Source: Cycas panzhihuaensis (lineage: Eukaryota; Cycadophyta). Taken from it: 64,000 nucleotides of DNA. The notes beneath the pieces are model-generated. The model was not told the origin of the DNA, did no database searches, and saw nothing but the letters and a program-made list of their open reading frames with translations. Both the position numbers and the translations under genes were made by a program. The stretch lies in the NCBI GenBank assembly GCA_023213395.1, contig CM041465.1:41051741-41115740 (forward strand). Reading direction: 5' to 3'. Shown here piece by piece: positions 11,480 through 24,109 of the stretch (positions are counted from its first letter, which is position 1; each line of letters opens with the position of its first letter).

Positions 11480-12025
11480 ATCTATCTGAAGTAGAGTCTG
11501 GTGAATATTACTCCTTATAGATTTTCTACTCCTTTGTACTATCATCAAACCGAGTGTAAAAATATACACAAAACTAGAGGATCTAGTAGGTACAAGTGAC
11601 TAAGGAACCTGAGATGTCAGTCCAAATGAAAGAGAGTTGATGGTAGTCAGATATGTCCCTCTCTAGAAATTGAATGGCTTTGCATCTTGTGTAACTGAAT
11701 ATACCTTGATTATGGTACCCTGCTCAGAAACTATTGCTAAGTATGATCCATCAGAAGATAGAGCCATAGCTACCAATGGTGACAAAAGAACATCTATCTG
11801 ATAATATGAACTAAGATCAAATACACTATAAACCATCACATCCCCTTTCTTTGTACTTACTGATAGAGCAAGCACAACAACAAGCCTCTCCCTATTCATA
11901 TAAACAGTAAGAATAACCATCATGATGTTCAACTCCTTGATAGTTTTTCCTATTATAGTGTTGAACAAGTAGAGCCAACATGGAGATAATTCAACAAGAA
12001 GACTTGAACTATAAAACATTTCCAC
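11480..12025 (-). pseudogene. ATG18/WIPI-like (PROPPIN) gene fragment captured in the LTR element
   Basis: Minus-strand translation contains, in order, EMFYSSSLL, YLFNTIIGKTIKELN, MNRERLVVVL, TKKGDVMVYSVFDL, SPLVAMALSSDGSYLAIVSE and QGTIIKVYSV. These match consecutive WD-repeat blades of ATG18b-type plant autophagy proteins, which bind PI3P on autophagosome membranes. The phosphoinositide-binding FRRG motif follows at about 11657-11668 but its first Arg is a stop, then RGTYLTTINSLSFG continues the family pattern. Compared with family memory about 40 residues are missing after the RLVV segment. Stops, deletions and the antisense location inside a transposon make this a non-functional copy. No intron is evident across the recognised core. 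Family call is confident; subtype ATG18b less so. Confidence 0.75.
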
Positions 12026-13449
12026 ATTTCATAACCTACACTCACCGATGAGTAAAGCACTGTGGAGGAAAATTAGAGCTGGTTTGTATGATCCTGTATA
12101 ACAAGTAAATTAGACTAAGAAGGTAAAGGACTAGTTGTAAGGAATGACAAGGTTTAGACTACAGGTATGAATCTCACATAACAATTAACATAGTACATTT
12201 TAAGCCCTCGCAACCTACCTTCGGTGGAGGAAGAAGAAGGAGGATCTAGTACATTTATCGATGAGAACATAAATAGTGGGTAGGAAGATTTATAATTTTT
12301 TGACTAGTCATATAACATCCATCTAGGGGAGGCATCCATGGTAGTCAAGATCATAAATATTTTAGGAATTTGGTTGGGATGATTGTGATAGGCCTGGAAA
12401 CTTTGTTATTGTATGTATCGACCCAGATGTGGCCTTATGTTTGGGTACACTGGGAGAGTGCTTGGCAGAAGTAACTTAAGCTTCAAACTGATGTGAAGAG
12501 GGACTACAATCATGTAATGTTGTCTATGTTTTATCTCTCATGAAGCCCGTGAGTAATGAGGTTATGAGATTTGCATGGCAGTTATCATTTTGCAGGAGGT
12601 ATAGCTTGTCTCTAATTTGGCATGTGAATTTGAAGTAGATATATGTGATGTGGTCTCCTAATAGTCTTTAAAGGTGAGAACAACTCCTGAGAGCTGGCAT
12701 AATCTATGTTCTTCTACAAGGAAGTGGATCATTGAGATTGCTAAGAGTGTGTGTTTCTTTAGTCAAGGGAAGCTTAATGGCAGATAGTGTTGTAGCAACC
12801 TCTTTAACAACAGTAAAGTAAATGTTTGGTCTACAAGTATTTGGCCCTATGTTTCTTTTGTTTTGTTTGTTGAGTTTTGTAGTTAATGACATTAGTTGCA
12901 TAAAGTACTCAGTGCTTCTCTACAGTAAGTTCTGCATTTTCCCTCAACTAGCTGGTAGCACTCATAGGAGTGGACCTAAGAACAAGCAGTACAATGAAGT
13001 CCTAAGCTAAAGGGTATATGTATAAATGATCTTGGAGTTGAGGTTTGGAGTTCAAGTACTATAGCCAACACTTGTAGCAACTATATACTAGATTATACAA
13101 TGGATTCACAATCACTAACAAATGGCTTGTCTTTGACTAGAATATTTAGAAGTCTTTCATCAGTTGCTAATGTTCATAGACAAAATATCTATTTTCTTTG
13201 AGAAGGGCAAGTTTTGGGCTAGAAGTCAATATTGAGATTTGTTGACAGTACGATAAGAAGAACAAGTTATTTGGTGAAGATATCTTGTTTTTACATAGTT
13301 ATGTTGGTGTGAAATGAACATATAATCTTGGTTAATATTTCTCTTATTCAATCCAATCATACAATATGGAGTTGAGTGACATCATAATTTCTGTGCCTGA
13401 AAGAAAGGAATATTGGTTAACAGATCTCCCTTTTCCTTTACCTAAATAT
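12026..13449. other. Internal region without recognised genes
   Basis: About 1.4 kb between the ATG18-like fragment and the gag remnant. Short frames on both strands match nothing I know. Its composition resembles the captured segment more than the LTRs, so some may be host-derived (amino-terminal exon or flank of the captured gene); unproven. Confidence 0.35.
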
Positions 13450-14640
13450 GTCGACACTAATTTTTAAATTTAGAAAATTAAGATGGAGAGCATATTTAGG
13501 GCAAAGAAACTTTGGAAGACAATTATGGGTACTAAAATAGCTCACAAAGAAGGGGAGAAAACTTTCAAACAGAAAAATAGAATAGCCATTGACATAATAC
13601 TTGTAACCTTTGATAAGAATAATCTTCCTCCTTCCTATCACTTCCTTGTCCAGACTCTTCAAAATACCGACTCATATAAGGATCCCTAAAAATTGCTATC
13701 ACAAGTATAAGAAAAGGGACCTAAAGAAGTGCAAAGGAGTATCAAAAGGACAAAGAACCAAAGGAAGAAGTTAAAAAGGAAAGCTAAAAATTAGCTTGAT
13801 TCTGGTAAGGACAATCATCATGAATAAGAGTCTTATAATTTTTGCCCAAAATCTGATGAAGATTTGAGTGCACCAAATGACCTAAGCCTCACCAAGATGA
13901 CAGGAAACTTCACACCTAGGATTGATGAAAAAATGATTGTTGAAGGACCTAAACTTCAATCTCTACAGGTAATTCTTCATGGATACATAAACATCCTAAC
14001 AGAAGGTATGAGAAATATTGTCCTAGTTTATATTGACAAATTTGTAGGAAGGATTCAAATAAGGTTCGGGTATACATTGATTTGTACATGTTGGAGACTT
14101 TCCATGATTGCACTCAATTTAGTCACATCTTCTATCTTCATCCTCGAAAGAATACAAATAGTGATAGCATATCCTACAACAACTCTAAATGCTCTTCTAA
14201 GGAAGGAACGATCATAGGAAAAATATTATATGATCAAAATCTTTATTGTCAAGATCATATTATATTTTGGGTAGGTTACTTGATCATAAAGGTCAATCAT
14301 ATTAAAGTAATGTTCTATCTTTGTATAACCATAATTAGGAAGTATGTACATATAGGCATCATGAAAATACTCATTATACTTGCTTCAAGGAATCTCTTAG
14401 GTGATATGGAGAAAACAAGGTATCTTATTAGTCATGCACATGTAACTAAATAGGCTACAGGTAATAATAATGAAGCAATTGAAATTCATCTCAACGAATT
14501 CATTACTTTAGGGGAGGATGATGTTGTCTCACCACTTGATGACTTATGGTTATATTTAGATAATGATGATATTGTTAACTTATCTCCAATTGTTAACATT
14601 TATTTGTTTAATCACTCACATACTGAAGAAAGTGAAAGCA
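13450..14640 (+). pseudogene. Copia gag remnant of the 5.4-kb element
   Basis: The frame reads KMESIFRAKKLWKTIMGT near 13480, like the gag (UBN2/DUF4219-type) segment of copia elements in which a short motif around a Trp precedes MExIxRAKxLW. A KQKNRIAIDII helix follows. The later part (13860-14640) is acidic, low in recognisable motifs and broken by stops. No nucleocapsid knuckle or protease motif follows, so the frame was either truncated or replaced. Confidence 0.5.
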
Positions 14641-15074
14641 AATAGGTGGTGACCAGAATTCTGATAGAAGACATATTTGATGGACACCTTGAAGATACCT
14701 TTGATAGGTACATATAGAAACACTTAACAGGTCCTCACCAAGCACAAGTTAGCTCAAGCTTGATCCACTACACATTTTGTGTAATAAAGGGATCCCAATT
14801 ACACATGGAAACAAGGAGACAAAGTTCAAGAACCGACACTCTAAAGGACTACTCCAAAGGCAACATTGCAGGATTGAAGACTAAGATCAAGTCTAAGACA
14901 TTGTATTCAAAACTTTTCTAAGATAAAGACACTATAAATTCAAAGAAAGAAAAGTACATGTTAGTCAAATTAGAGTCCATGTTTAATGTCCCAAGTCCAT
15001 TGTCAAGTGTTATATTAGTCTTTAGTATTCATGTTAGTCCATTATCAAATGTCATGTTAGTCTTGACATTAAAC

Positions 15075-15086
15075 ATTAAGGGGAGG
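15075..15086 (+). other. Polypurine tract
   Basis: attaaggggagg lies immediately before the 3' LTR, typical for copia-type plus-strand priming. Confidence 0.75.
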
Positions 15087-15447
15087 TATTAGATTATAAT
15101 GTTTAATGTGTGTAAAGTATATCCTAGGATTAATAGTCATAGTCCTAAGTCTTAGAGTCAAAGAGCTATTATAATATTATATAAGAAGATAGAAGCTTAT
15201 TGGTCAAGTTAGTTGGTGTAATGTCATTGGTCAGGACAAAGGTATTTATGCCATATGCATTAGTTGTCTTGTATGTCCTCCCACCTCTTTTGTATATAAA
15301 GGTGGTTGAGGTAGTATATGTCATCAAGTCATGATAGAGACTCATGTTGAGTCTATGATGATTTAGTGTTATGCCTATGTTAATACAGGTTATACTTTGG
15401 TTATTGATCTTGTGGTTGTTGGATGATTTCCATGTTAAAATCTAATA
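15087..15447 (+). repeat. 3' LTR of the 5.4-kb element
   Basis: Aligns with 10075-10426, differing by scattered substitutions (mostly transitions) and one 9-base insertion near its start. It is followed by the target duplication gtttt. Confidence 0.92.
15293..15300 (+). promoter_or_regulatory. TATA-like box in 3' LTR
   Basis: tatataaa about 150 bases before the LTR end; the counterpart in the 5' LTR has mutated. Suggests the U3 core promoter. Confidence 0.4.
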
Positions 15448-15452
15448 GTTTT

Positions 15453-16548
15453 GAGCTAGTATTAGTTGACAAAGTTAGTATAAGCCTATATAAGGATCCT
15501 ATTATTAGGGTTTTATTAGCCAAGGTTATGTTATAAGTTTATGCATATGATGTAATCATATTAGGGTATGTTGAGAGGCACATATAGTTGTTAGAAGCTA
15601 TAGGGATGAGTACTAAGGGTTACATGGTATACATTTGTTATTTTATGGACATTTATTTTTTTGTATAGTATGGTACACCAATCTTGAACATGCAGAGGGA
15701 GAACCTATTACACATGGAGTGTGATTTGTTAGCTATTTTTGAATGGTAAGGTGAAGTAATTGGAAGCAAATGATTGAGTTTAGATTTATAGGATGGATCC
15801 CCTATAGGTGTTGACATCCTTATTTAACTACTTGTTTCCAACATGGGTCAAGGTTCCCTAGAGTCCACAACAAAATGATAAAGATACATGGTGGATTTTA
15901 TATTATAAGTGAATCCAACTTCCCTATATGTGTGGTTAAGATTCCATGAGATTGGTCATCTCACCAAATTTTAGGATTAAGTAGCATGTCAATTTATTAA
16001 TTGGTGATATCTCTCTTACCCAAATGAAATCTTGTTCACTAGTTTATGGATTTTATTCCTATAGTGGTGTTTTTTTAGTAGTGTTTACTATTGAGAGATG
16101 GATTCTTAGAGTGGTATATAGTTTTATCATATTGTGAGAAATGCAGTAGATTGATACAGTGAGTTAGTGCTCAATGATGTGAAACAAGTAAGAAGTGGTT
16201 TTATGTTTTTGAATCATACCCTTTATATTAATAACTTGATGAGATATATTAGAAAGGATATCTATTATTGTGTTTTAATGTGAACAAGAAGATAGTGATG
16301 GATCAATGCATGTGGGAGATATGCATATGTATAGATAAGTAGGATCATGTATGGCAATTATTGGATGAGACAGATTGTTGATTACATGATAGGATTTATA
16401 TGTAGAAAGAGATATATTTTATTAGTCGATTAATGTATTTGATAGGCATATTATTTTGAATGATGGTTGATATAAACATGCATGTGTTTATGATGTTTGC
16501 ATTATGTTTGAGGTTACAACAAGATGTGTATCATGAGGTTTTATGATG
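15453..16548. other. Old repeat sequence, nothing recognised
   Basis: Continuation of the sequence interrupted at 10074. A plus-strand reading around 15900-16250 has protein-like stretches but many stops and no motif I can name. Probably internal sequence of the element whose LTR is at 9368-9829. Confidence 0.35.
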
Positions 16549-16553
16549 GTTAC
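16549..16553 (+). repeat. Target-site duplication, left copy (gttac)
   Basis: gttac is repeated exactly at 21666-21670, flanking the element. Confidence 0.9.
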
Positions 16554-17056
16554 TATTAGATATGTTGAACACTTTACAAGTGTTACATGGGTATAGGTGT
16601 TACACCCAAGCCCCTTTGTGGGGTCTGGGGGCCCGTTGTAGGGCCCCCAATTGGGCGATCTGGGGGGCCAACAGTCCCCCAGGTGGGGGTTTGAGGGTGA
16701 GAGCCCCCGATTATTTTTTTTTGGGTGTCTTATGGGGGTCTTTGTCAGCCTAATGGTTTATACCCATTATATTATAAAACTGCAAGGCAGTATCTTATAA
16801 TGTTGTGTCTATATATTCTTATGTGACAACACATGTAATATATGAAGATGATGTAATGGTTGTGGATGAGTTAAGGAGAAGAGTTGGGGTTCATCTCTGT
16901 AATTCTTTAGCTATTGCTCAGATTAATAAAAGGTCTATGCTTAGACCTGAATCTCCTGGTGTTCTTTGTTAAGTGTTTGATTTATTTATGTTATTTGTTC
17001 TTTGTATGGTTTAGAGTTATGTTATCACATTGCTTCTCAGTTATATTTTCTCCTCA
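16554..17056 (+). repeat. 5' LTR, 503 bases
   Basis: Starts tattagatatgttg (TG decayed to TA) and ends tctcctca. Contains a strikingly GC-rich block at about 16607-16720, with runs of G and C, in an otherwise AT-rich LTR. Confidence 0.95.
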
Positions 17057-17058
17057 TT

Positions 17059-17070
17059 TAGTATTAGAGC
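17059..17070 (+). other. Primer-binding site (decayed Met-tRNA type)
   Basis: tagtattagagc, two transitions from tggtatcagagc, two bases after the LTR. Confidence 0.75.
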
Positions 17071-17127
17071 TAAAGGTTTTAGTTCTGTGGGAAGCCATTT
17101 GGTAAGTGGGAGCCTTGTGCAGTAAAC

Positions 17128-20100
17128 TTGAGTGGGAATATCATGGCAAGCACTACAAAGATGGAGATTGAAAAGTTTAATGGCCAAGGATTTAAGCTGT
17201 GGAAGCTAAAGATGGAAGATATCCTCATTGATAAGGATCAATGGATTGCTATAACAAGAACAAATCCCACGATTATGGGTGATGAAGATTGGATGAATCT
17301 TGATCAAAAGGTAATCCGTTTGATAAGGTTATGCCTTTCAGACATGGTATTGCTAAATGTTTCCACAGAATCTATGGCAAAAAATCTGTAGAGAAAGTTA
17401 GAGGCTTTGTATTAGACAAAGTCCCTAGTTAATAAGCTATTTCTTTAGAAAAAGTTGTATTCACTCAGGATGAGTGATTGAGATGTAGTTACAGATCATC
17501 TCACTACATTTAATACTATGGTGAGTTAGCTTATTTCAATTAGGGTAACAATGTCTAAAGAAGACAAGTGTATCACCCTATTATGTTTGCTTCCTGATTC
17601 CTGGGACAATCTTGTGATGACGATTAGCAGCATGACTACTACTGCACTAAAATTTGATGATGTTGTTGATGCTCTGCTATCAAAAGAGATAAGGTAAAAA
17701 TCTTCTGAGGATTATTTGAAAGAAACATTAGCAGTGAGAGGTCAAGCATTGGATTGTGACCAATAAAGACCTAGGAACAGATGACCAAAACCAAGAGGAA
17801 AATCTAAATCTCTAAGGAGAGGACCTTTGGTATACTGGAGATGTGGGAAGGTTGGCCATTTGAAGATCCAGTGTCAAGTCAAGGTAAACAAGGGAAAGTC
17901 ACTTGAAGCTACTTCTTCCATAGTAGAAAAAGTCTCTAATGAATGTAATAGTGATGTTTATTTGGAAACCTCAGGTAAGTTATCAAATATTGAGTCTTGG
18001 TTAATTGACTCTAGTGCTTCGCTTCATGTTACCCCCCATAGGGACTGGTTTTATGAATACATAAGGATTGATAGAGGTGAGGTATTTCTTAGGAATCATT
18101 ACCCATATAAAATTATAGGTCATGGAAGGGTGAAGGTTCAATTTGGGGATAGAAAGGTTAAAACTATCCCTAATGTAAGTCATATTCCTAGTCTAGCTAT
18201 GAGTCTACTGTCTATCAGTCAATTGGGTGATGCAAGAATAGAAGTGATCTTCAATAAATGTGGTTGTAGAATAGTTCAAGGAGCATTGGTATTAGCAAGA
18301 GGGGTCCAAGTTGGAATACTATACAAGCTTGATACAAGTACGATGTGTGCTAGAAGTTGCAATCCAACTATTATAGAAAGTAGCAATAATGAAGGTGGGA
18401 CTCAAATATCACTTGTTGGTAAAACTATGCTATGCCATCAGAGATTGGACCATATTAGAGAGAAAGGCCTCTATAATTTATTCTCTAAAGGTATGGCAGA
18501 AGACATCTCTATAATTAATGGGTCCTTTGATTTTGATTTCTGTGAGCATTATGTGTATGGAAAACAAAATCAGGTCAGTTTTCCTTCAAGTTTGAAGAGG
18601 GAAAAGGGTATTCTACAATTGGTGCATAGTGATGTTTTTGGACCTATTGATATACCCTCATTAGGTGGGTCTAAATACTTTGTCTCATTCATCGATAATT
18701 TCTTGGGAAAGACATGGCTATACTTTCTCAAGTAGAAATTTAAAGTTTTTAGTAAATTCAAAGAATTCAAGGCCTTGGTCAAGAATCATAGTGATAGGCA
18801 GATCAAGGTAATGAGGACTGATAATGGAGGTGAGTTTTGCTCAAAGGAATTTGAGCAGTTCTGTAAGTAGTATGGGATAGCAAGGTAAAAGATAATTCTC
18901 TATATTCCATAATAGAATTGAGTTACTGAAAGGATGAATAGGACCTTGCTAGAGAGATTGAGGAGTACACTTAGTGCTATTAGATTAGAGAAGAAATTCT
19001 AGGCAAAGGTTATGATGATTATAAGCTACCTGATAAATAAGTCACTTACAACTTCCTTAGTATATAAAACACTTGAAGAAGTGTGGTTTGGTAAGAAACC
19101 ATCTCTTTATCATCTTAGAGTTTTTGGTTGTGAAGCTTTTGTGCATGTTCCTAAATAAAAGAGGACTAAGCTTGATTTCAAAGCAGGAAAGACTATTTTT
19201 ATTGGCTATAGTGATGGTGTTAAAGGATATATACTTTATAACCTTGAAACACAAAAGTCTATATATAGTCATGATGTTGTCTTTAGAGAGGAGTTCAAGT
19301 CTCTAAATTAGGATGAAGAACCAAAGGAGGAACACTCTAAGAAGGTACAATTTGAAGTAAGGGATGAAGATTCTACATCATAATATGAGTCAATTGAAGA
19401 GGAAGAACTAGCTGTAGAGGTAGCTCAACCTCAAGAACACCACATTTTGAGGAGATCAACTCATGAGAGAAGACAACCTGATAGGTATATTCCTAAAGGC
19501 TTTCATCACTCCTCTTATGTTTTATCTGCTACATATGGTGATCTAGGTACTGTTTGAGAGGCTCTAGAGTCAAAAGAGAGCCAACTCTAGATGAAGGCCA
19601 TGTAGGAAGAAATGATGGCCTTAGACAAAAATAATACATAGGATTTGGTGGATCTACCTAATGGCAGAAAACTTATTGATAACAAATGGATCTTCAAGAA
19701 GAAGTTTCAGGCAAATGGTACTATGGAAAAGTATAAGGCTTTCTTAGTAGCAAAGGGCTATTCCTAAGTCAAGGGAATAGATTTTGGTGAGGTATTTTCT
19801 TCTATTGCAAAGGTTGCTTCAATTAGATTTTTGTTGGTTGTACTAGCTTCCTATGACTTTAAGGTGGATCAAATGGATATGAAGACTATATTTCTTTATG
19901 GTGACTTCGAGGAAGAAATTTATATATTGTAGCCTGAAAGGTTTGAAGTTGCAGGAAAGGAGGATATGGTGTGCAAGTTGAAGAAGTCATTATATGGCTT
20001 GAAATAGTTACTAAGGATGTGTATCAAAAGTTTGATTCACATATGTTGGCGGATGGCTTTGTGTACAACAAAGCATATCATTGTATTTATTATAAGCAGG

Positions 20101-21117
20101 TTGGTGATCATTTTATTATTCTGGCTTTATATGTTGATGACATACTTTTAGTTAGTAACAATAAAGGAATGAACCAACTTATGAAAGACCAACTGGCATC
20201 TCACTTTGAGATGAAGGACCTTAGTGTTGAACATTTTATTTTGGGCATTGAGATTAAAAGGGATAGGAGAAATAGGAAGATTTGGCTTAGCCAAAGGCAT
20301 TACATTGAGACAATATTGCAATAGTTTAGGTTGCAAGATAGTAAACCAGTCAATGTTTCTCTTCCTATTGGTTTAGAATTATCAGTTAAATATTGCCCAA
20401 AGACTCACCAAGAAATTGAAGACATGACATTTGTCCCTTATGCTAGTGCTATTGGTAGCCTGATGTATGCGATGGTTTGCACTCGACTAGACATTGCCCA
20501 TGCAGTGGGAGTAGTTAGCTGGTATATGTCAAACCTAGGCAAGGAGCATTGGGTGGTTGTGAAAAGGATTTTCAGGTATCTGTGAGGTACATCAGATTAT
20601 GGAATTTGCTAGCAAGGAGATCCCATGGAGAGTAGAATAGTAAGCTTGAGAGGTTTTGTCGATGCTGATTGGGCTGGAGATCTTGACAACAGAAGATCTA
20701 TAAGAGGGTACGTTTTTACCTTTTGTGGTGGCATAGTCAACTAGATGAGTAAGACAACAAGTTGTGGCACTTTCTAGCATAGAAGTAGAGTATATAACAT
20801 CTACTCATATATATAAGGAAGTGGTTTGGTTATAAAGACTATGCATAGATATTAGCTTTAAGTAGGATGTTGTGAGGATAGATTGTGATAATCAAAGTGT
20901 AATCTACCTAGCAAAGAACCCTATTTTTTATGCTTGGTTGAAGCATATCAATGTGTAGTTTTATTTTATAAGGGAAATGGTTCAAGATCACAAGATGGAC
21001 TTGTAGAAGATTACTACATAAGATAATGTTGCAGACTCATTGACTAAGATTGTTAGCACATAAAATTTTAAATGGTGTAGAATTACAATGGGTGTTTATG
21101 ATTTTGGCATTCAGTAG
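17128..21117 (+). pseudogene. Copia gag-pol polyprotein, disabled
   Basis: Gag begins at about 17128 (MEIEKFNGQGFKLWKLKMED). The nucleocapsid knuckle at 17827-17880 reads YWRCGKVGHLKIQC with the first Cys now Tyr. Protease DSSASLHVT (18006) has lost the catalytic-motif Gly. The integrase zinc-binding region near 18425-18560 has one Cys changed to Tyr; its core retains RTDNGGEF and ERMNRTLLER. Reverse transcriptase has KKSLYGLK at 19978 and LYVDDILLVS at 20130. A one-base loss near 20018 and a one-base gain near 20757 shift the frame. RNase H keeps FVDADWAGD, ALSSIEVEY and the C-terminal tail. The longest open piece (17827-18735, 302 codons) spans nucleocapsid to integrase. Confidence 0.93.
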
Positions 21118-21150
21118 TTGTATATATAGGTTTTCTTGTAAAGTGTTCAA

Positions 21151-21162
21151 CAAGTGGGAGAT
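21151..21162 (+). other. Polypurine tract
   Basis: caagtgggagat precedes the 3' LTR start; the usual copia arrangement. Confidence 0.7.
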
Positions 21163-21665
21163 TGTTAGATATGTTGAATACTTTACAAGTGTTACATGGG
21201 TATAGGTGTTACCCTAAAGCCCCTTTATGGGGTCTAAGGGCCCATTGTAAGGCCCCCGACTGGGGGGTCTCAAGGGCCAACAGCCCCCCAGGCGGGGGTT
21301 TAGGGGTGGGAGCCATCAAGAAATTTTTTTTAGGTGTCTTATGGGGGTCTTTATTGGCCCAATGGTTTATGTCCATTGTATTGTAAAATCGCAAGGTAGT
21401 ATCTTGTAATGTTATGTCTGTATATTCTTATGTAACAACAACTGTAATATATGAAGATGATGTAATCATCGTGGATGAGTCAAGAAGAAGAGTTGGGGTT
21501 CATCTATGTAATTCTTTAGTTGTTGCTTAGATTAATAAAAGGTCTATGCTTAGACCTAAATCTCCTAGTATTCTTTGTTGAGTGTTTGATTTGTTTATGT
21601 TATTTATTCTTTGCATGGTTTAGAGTTCTGTTATCACATTACTTCTCGGTTATATTTTCTCTTTA
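21163..21665 (+). repeat. 3' LTR, 503 bases
   Basis: Starts tgttagatatgttg and ends tctcttta. Same length as the 5' LTR; carries the same GC-rich block at about 21217-21315. Followed by gttac. Confidence 0.95.
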
Positions 21666-21670
21666 GTTAC

Positions 21671-24109
21671 TAAGCTTGTTTTAAAGCTATTTGCTAAAGT
21701 TTTTTAGGTTTATTAGTGAAGGTAGTTGTGAGTGTCTACTTGAGGATTTGCTATCACTTTGAACTATTCTTAAAGCCATTATGAGTATCTTGGGTTGATA
21801 TTTATTGCTAGATGTTAAGTTAATAATATAAAATAAGTGAAAATGATGGTTTTCATTTATGGAAATTGTCCTTGTTCTACATATATACACCATATTTGGC
21901 ACCATTTATTGGTCTGTTTAAGGTTATTTTATCTTGTTTATGGTCTGTTTACCTTAGTTTAACTCCATTTCTTATTATTTTGTACATAATACCACTACAT
22001 AATGAGCTATTATTTGAGGAAGAAGACTCGCCATGTATGTAATAATAGAACTATCATGGAACCACTAGGAAATATAATTGAAACATTAAAAATAGGGAGC
22101 TCATTTGATCCAGTTTATCCTTTGGTTAATACCATTTTCTTTGTTAACACCATTTTTAGTATGCAAGGCATATGAAGATGGTCACTAAAATTAAGAAAAA
22201 GGAGTTTTATAGGTTAAAACCATAGCCTATTTATGCAATAATCTATGGTGTAGTGCCTACTAATGAAGGAGATGTAGTTGCTCAAAGGTTACAAGGGTTA
22301 CACCCAACTACCATATATAGAGATTCCCAAGGATAATAATTAAATGACTATCAATTATTCGTAGGTTTTATGTGGAGTTACACCCAAATCATGGATATAT
22401 GTATTGGAAGATGTTTCCCAAATGTTGAAGCATGCCAACTATTAATATTTTGGCTATGGAGAATATGGGAAATGATTGTCATACAAAAGGTGGAGATCTA
22501 CCTATTATGAAGATATTAAAGGAAGAACCACCACACAATGATGGAGAGACCCTATATGGATAAAAGACAATAGCAAAAAGGGTTGAAAAAACACTTAGCT
22601 ATGATGGAAAAAAAAAATGGAAATCTCTACATGGTGCTACTTGTTAATAAGGAAGGACATATGACTAGAAGTTTGTCCATAGCTAAAGATGATGCTTAGA
22701 TCCTATGCAAAGAAGAGGCACCTTTGTTGACTACCCCCACACCAGAATATTATAATGCTTATATAGATTGATAACCCTAGTTGATTGATGGATAAGAAGG
22801 TCACTTGCACCATGTGAATGTAGCATTGCATGAAGGAGATTGCCATTTGACTACCAACCTATACCCAAACATTTTCATGAGGAGAATATAAAAGAAATGG
22901 ACTAGCCATGGAGGAAGACTATCATAAGGATTGCATAAAATATTCAACTATGAAGCACTTAACGGTGAAATATATGGCTATCAAATGCCATGAGAATTTG
23001 ATTGAGGTTATGAAGGAGCAAATACGATCATCATAAAAATGTGTCAATAAGTTTTAGACCGATTTAATCCAGTTTTTTTTCTTTTTATTCATTACTCATT
23101 CACACAGGAAGAGAGGGAAAAATTTTGACATTATTATAATTTTTTTTTTAATAAAGGTTAGATGTCATTTAATCATATTTAATAATTTGGTAGAGTCTAC
23201 AAAGCCTTAGAATGATAGTAGATACTCACATGGTAACTTAAGGTGACCAAAAGAACTAAGAAAAGGGGGCTAAATTAATTTTTAAAGGGAGTGTTTAATT
23301 TTTGTGACTTAATGTCACTGTTTTGACTATAAGTTTTCACTAAGATATTAGATTGAGGTGTTGTCTATTTCATTGGAAAGAGAACTTCAAGGCAATTGAA
23401 ATAAGTGGTCACAAGGCATGGTTCAGAAATTATAGGATAGAGATTTTTACTATCAAAATTTATTAAAGGAGTTTTGACATATGAAAATTTATAATTTTTG
23501 AATGGTTTGAGAATTGATTTGGTATGTTAAAGGTTTTCTTAGGCTCATGGATGTGTTTATGATGTAAATGGCTACTTCTTGGTGAATATAAATAAGTTTT
23601 CATTGGTTTTGGCTCATTTTTATGGTTTTAAGGTTTAAGTTGAGTGGGTTAAGAGGGATGCTAGGAAATTCCCCTAGTATTATAAGAATTTGGTGTAGTG
23701 ACATTAAGCACTAATCAAATGGCACAATGTTTTTATACACCTAGTTGTTATTCACCTAAATGTTGATCACAACCTTAGTTGATTAATACTTGTTTAAGTA
23801 TTTCACTTATTTGGAAGCCTATACAACATCATTGCATATACGTAGTATTGATGAAACAACACATGCATGAGAAGTATTATAGATGGTTGCTTTATAGGTG
23901 GGTATTATTTCACCAAAATCTAGCCCTTGATTGAGTTTTGTATATTTTGATAATTCATTTATTTGATTATAGGTGTATTATTTTAATAAAATTATATTTG
24001 GTTATTAAGAGCTATTATGATATATGATCTTATGCGATTTTGGTGAAATGTTTACTTTGAATTTAAATTATAAAGATATCCAACAAGATTTTCTTAACTT
24101 TTAGGCAAA
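21671..24109. other. Old repeat sequence, nothing recognised
   Basis: About 2.4 kb, AT-rich, no coding motif found on either strand. A purine run aaaagggggc near 23266 could be a degenerate polypurine tract. Joins to 16548 when the copia element is removed. Confidence 0.35.

Larger units (their letters stand above)
10075..15447 (+). mobile_element. Non-autonomous copia-like LTR element carrying a host gene fragment
   Basis: A 5,373-base element with LTRs of 352 and 361 bases, primer site, polypurine tract and exact 5-base target duplication. The LTR length difference is one 9-base insertion or deletion. Inside there is a copia-type gag remnant but no recognisable protease, integrase, reverse transcriptase or RNase H; in the space where these might lie is an antisense fragment of an ATG18/WIPI-like gene. 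It must have moved using enzymes of another element. Both LTRs begin tattag and end ctaata, from an original tg...ca. Confidence 0.9.
16554..21665 (+). mobile_element. Complete but dead Ty1/copia retrotransposon
   Basis: A 5,112-base element: two LTRs of exactly 503 bases, Met-tRNA primer site, gag-protease-integrase-reverse transcriptase-RNase H in copia order, polypurine tract and exact target duplication gttac. The LTRs differ at roughly 13 percent of sites by manual count, mostly transitions, so the insertion is old. It is the structurally most complete element here, but stops and at least two frameshifts kill it. Confidence 0.95.

Noticed and set aside
11480-12025. Functional ATG18 gene
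   Set aside because: Internal stops, missing segments, the FRRG motif broken by a stop, and a location inside an LTR element.
12026-12310. Upstream exons of the ATG18-like gene with GT/AG borders near 12230 and 12050
   Set aside because: Possible splice-like signals exist on the minus strand, but the translations do not match the family amino terminus.
16562-16753. 63-codon frame with a similar partner at 21162-21386
   Set aside because: Falls within the 503-base LTR pair and spans the GC-rich block; not a gene.
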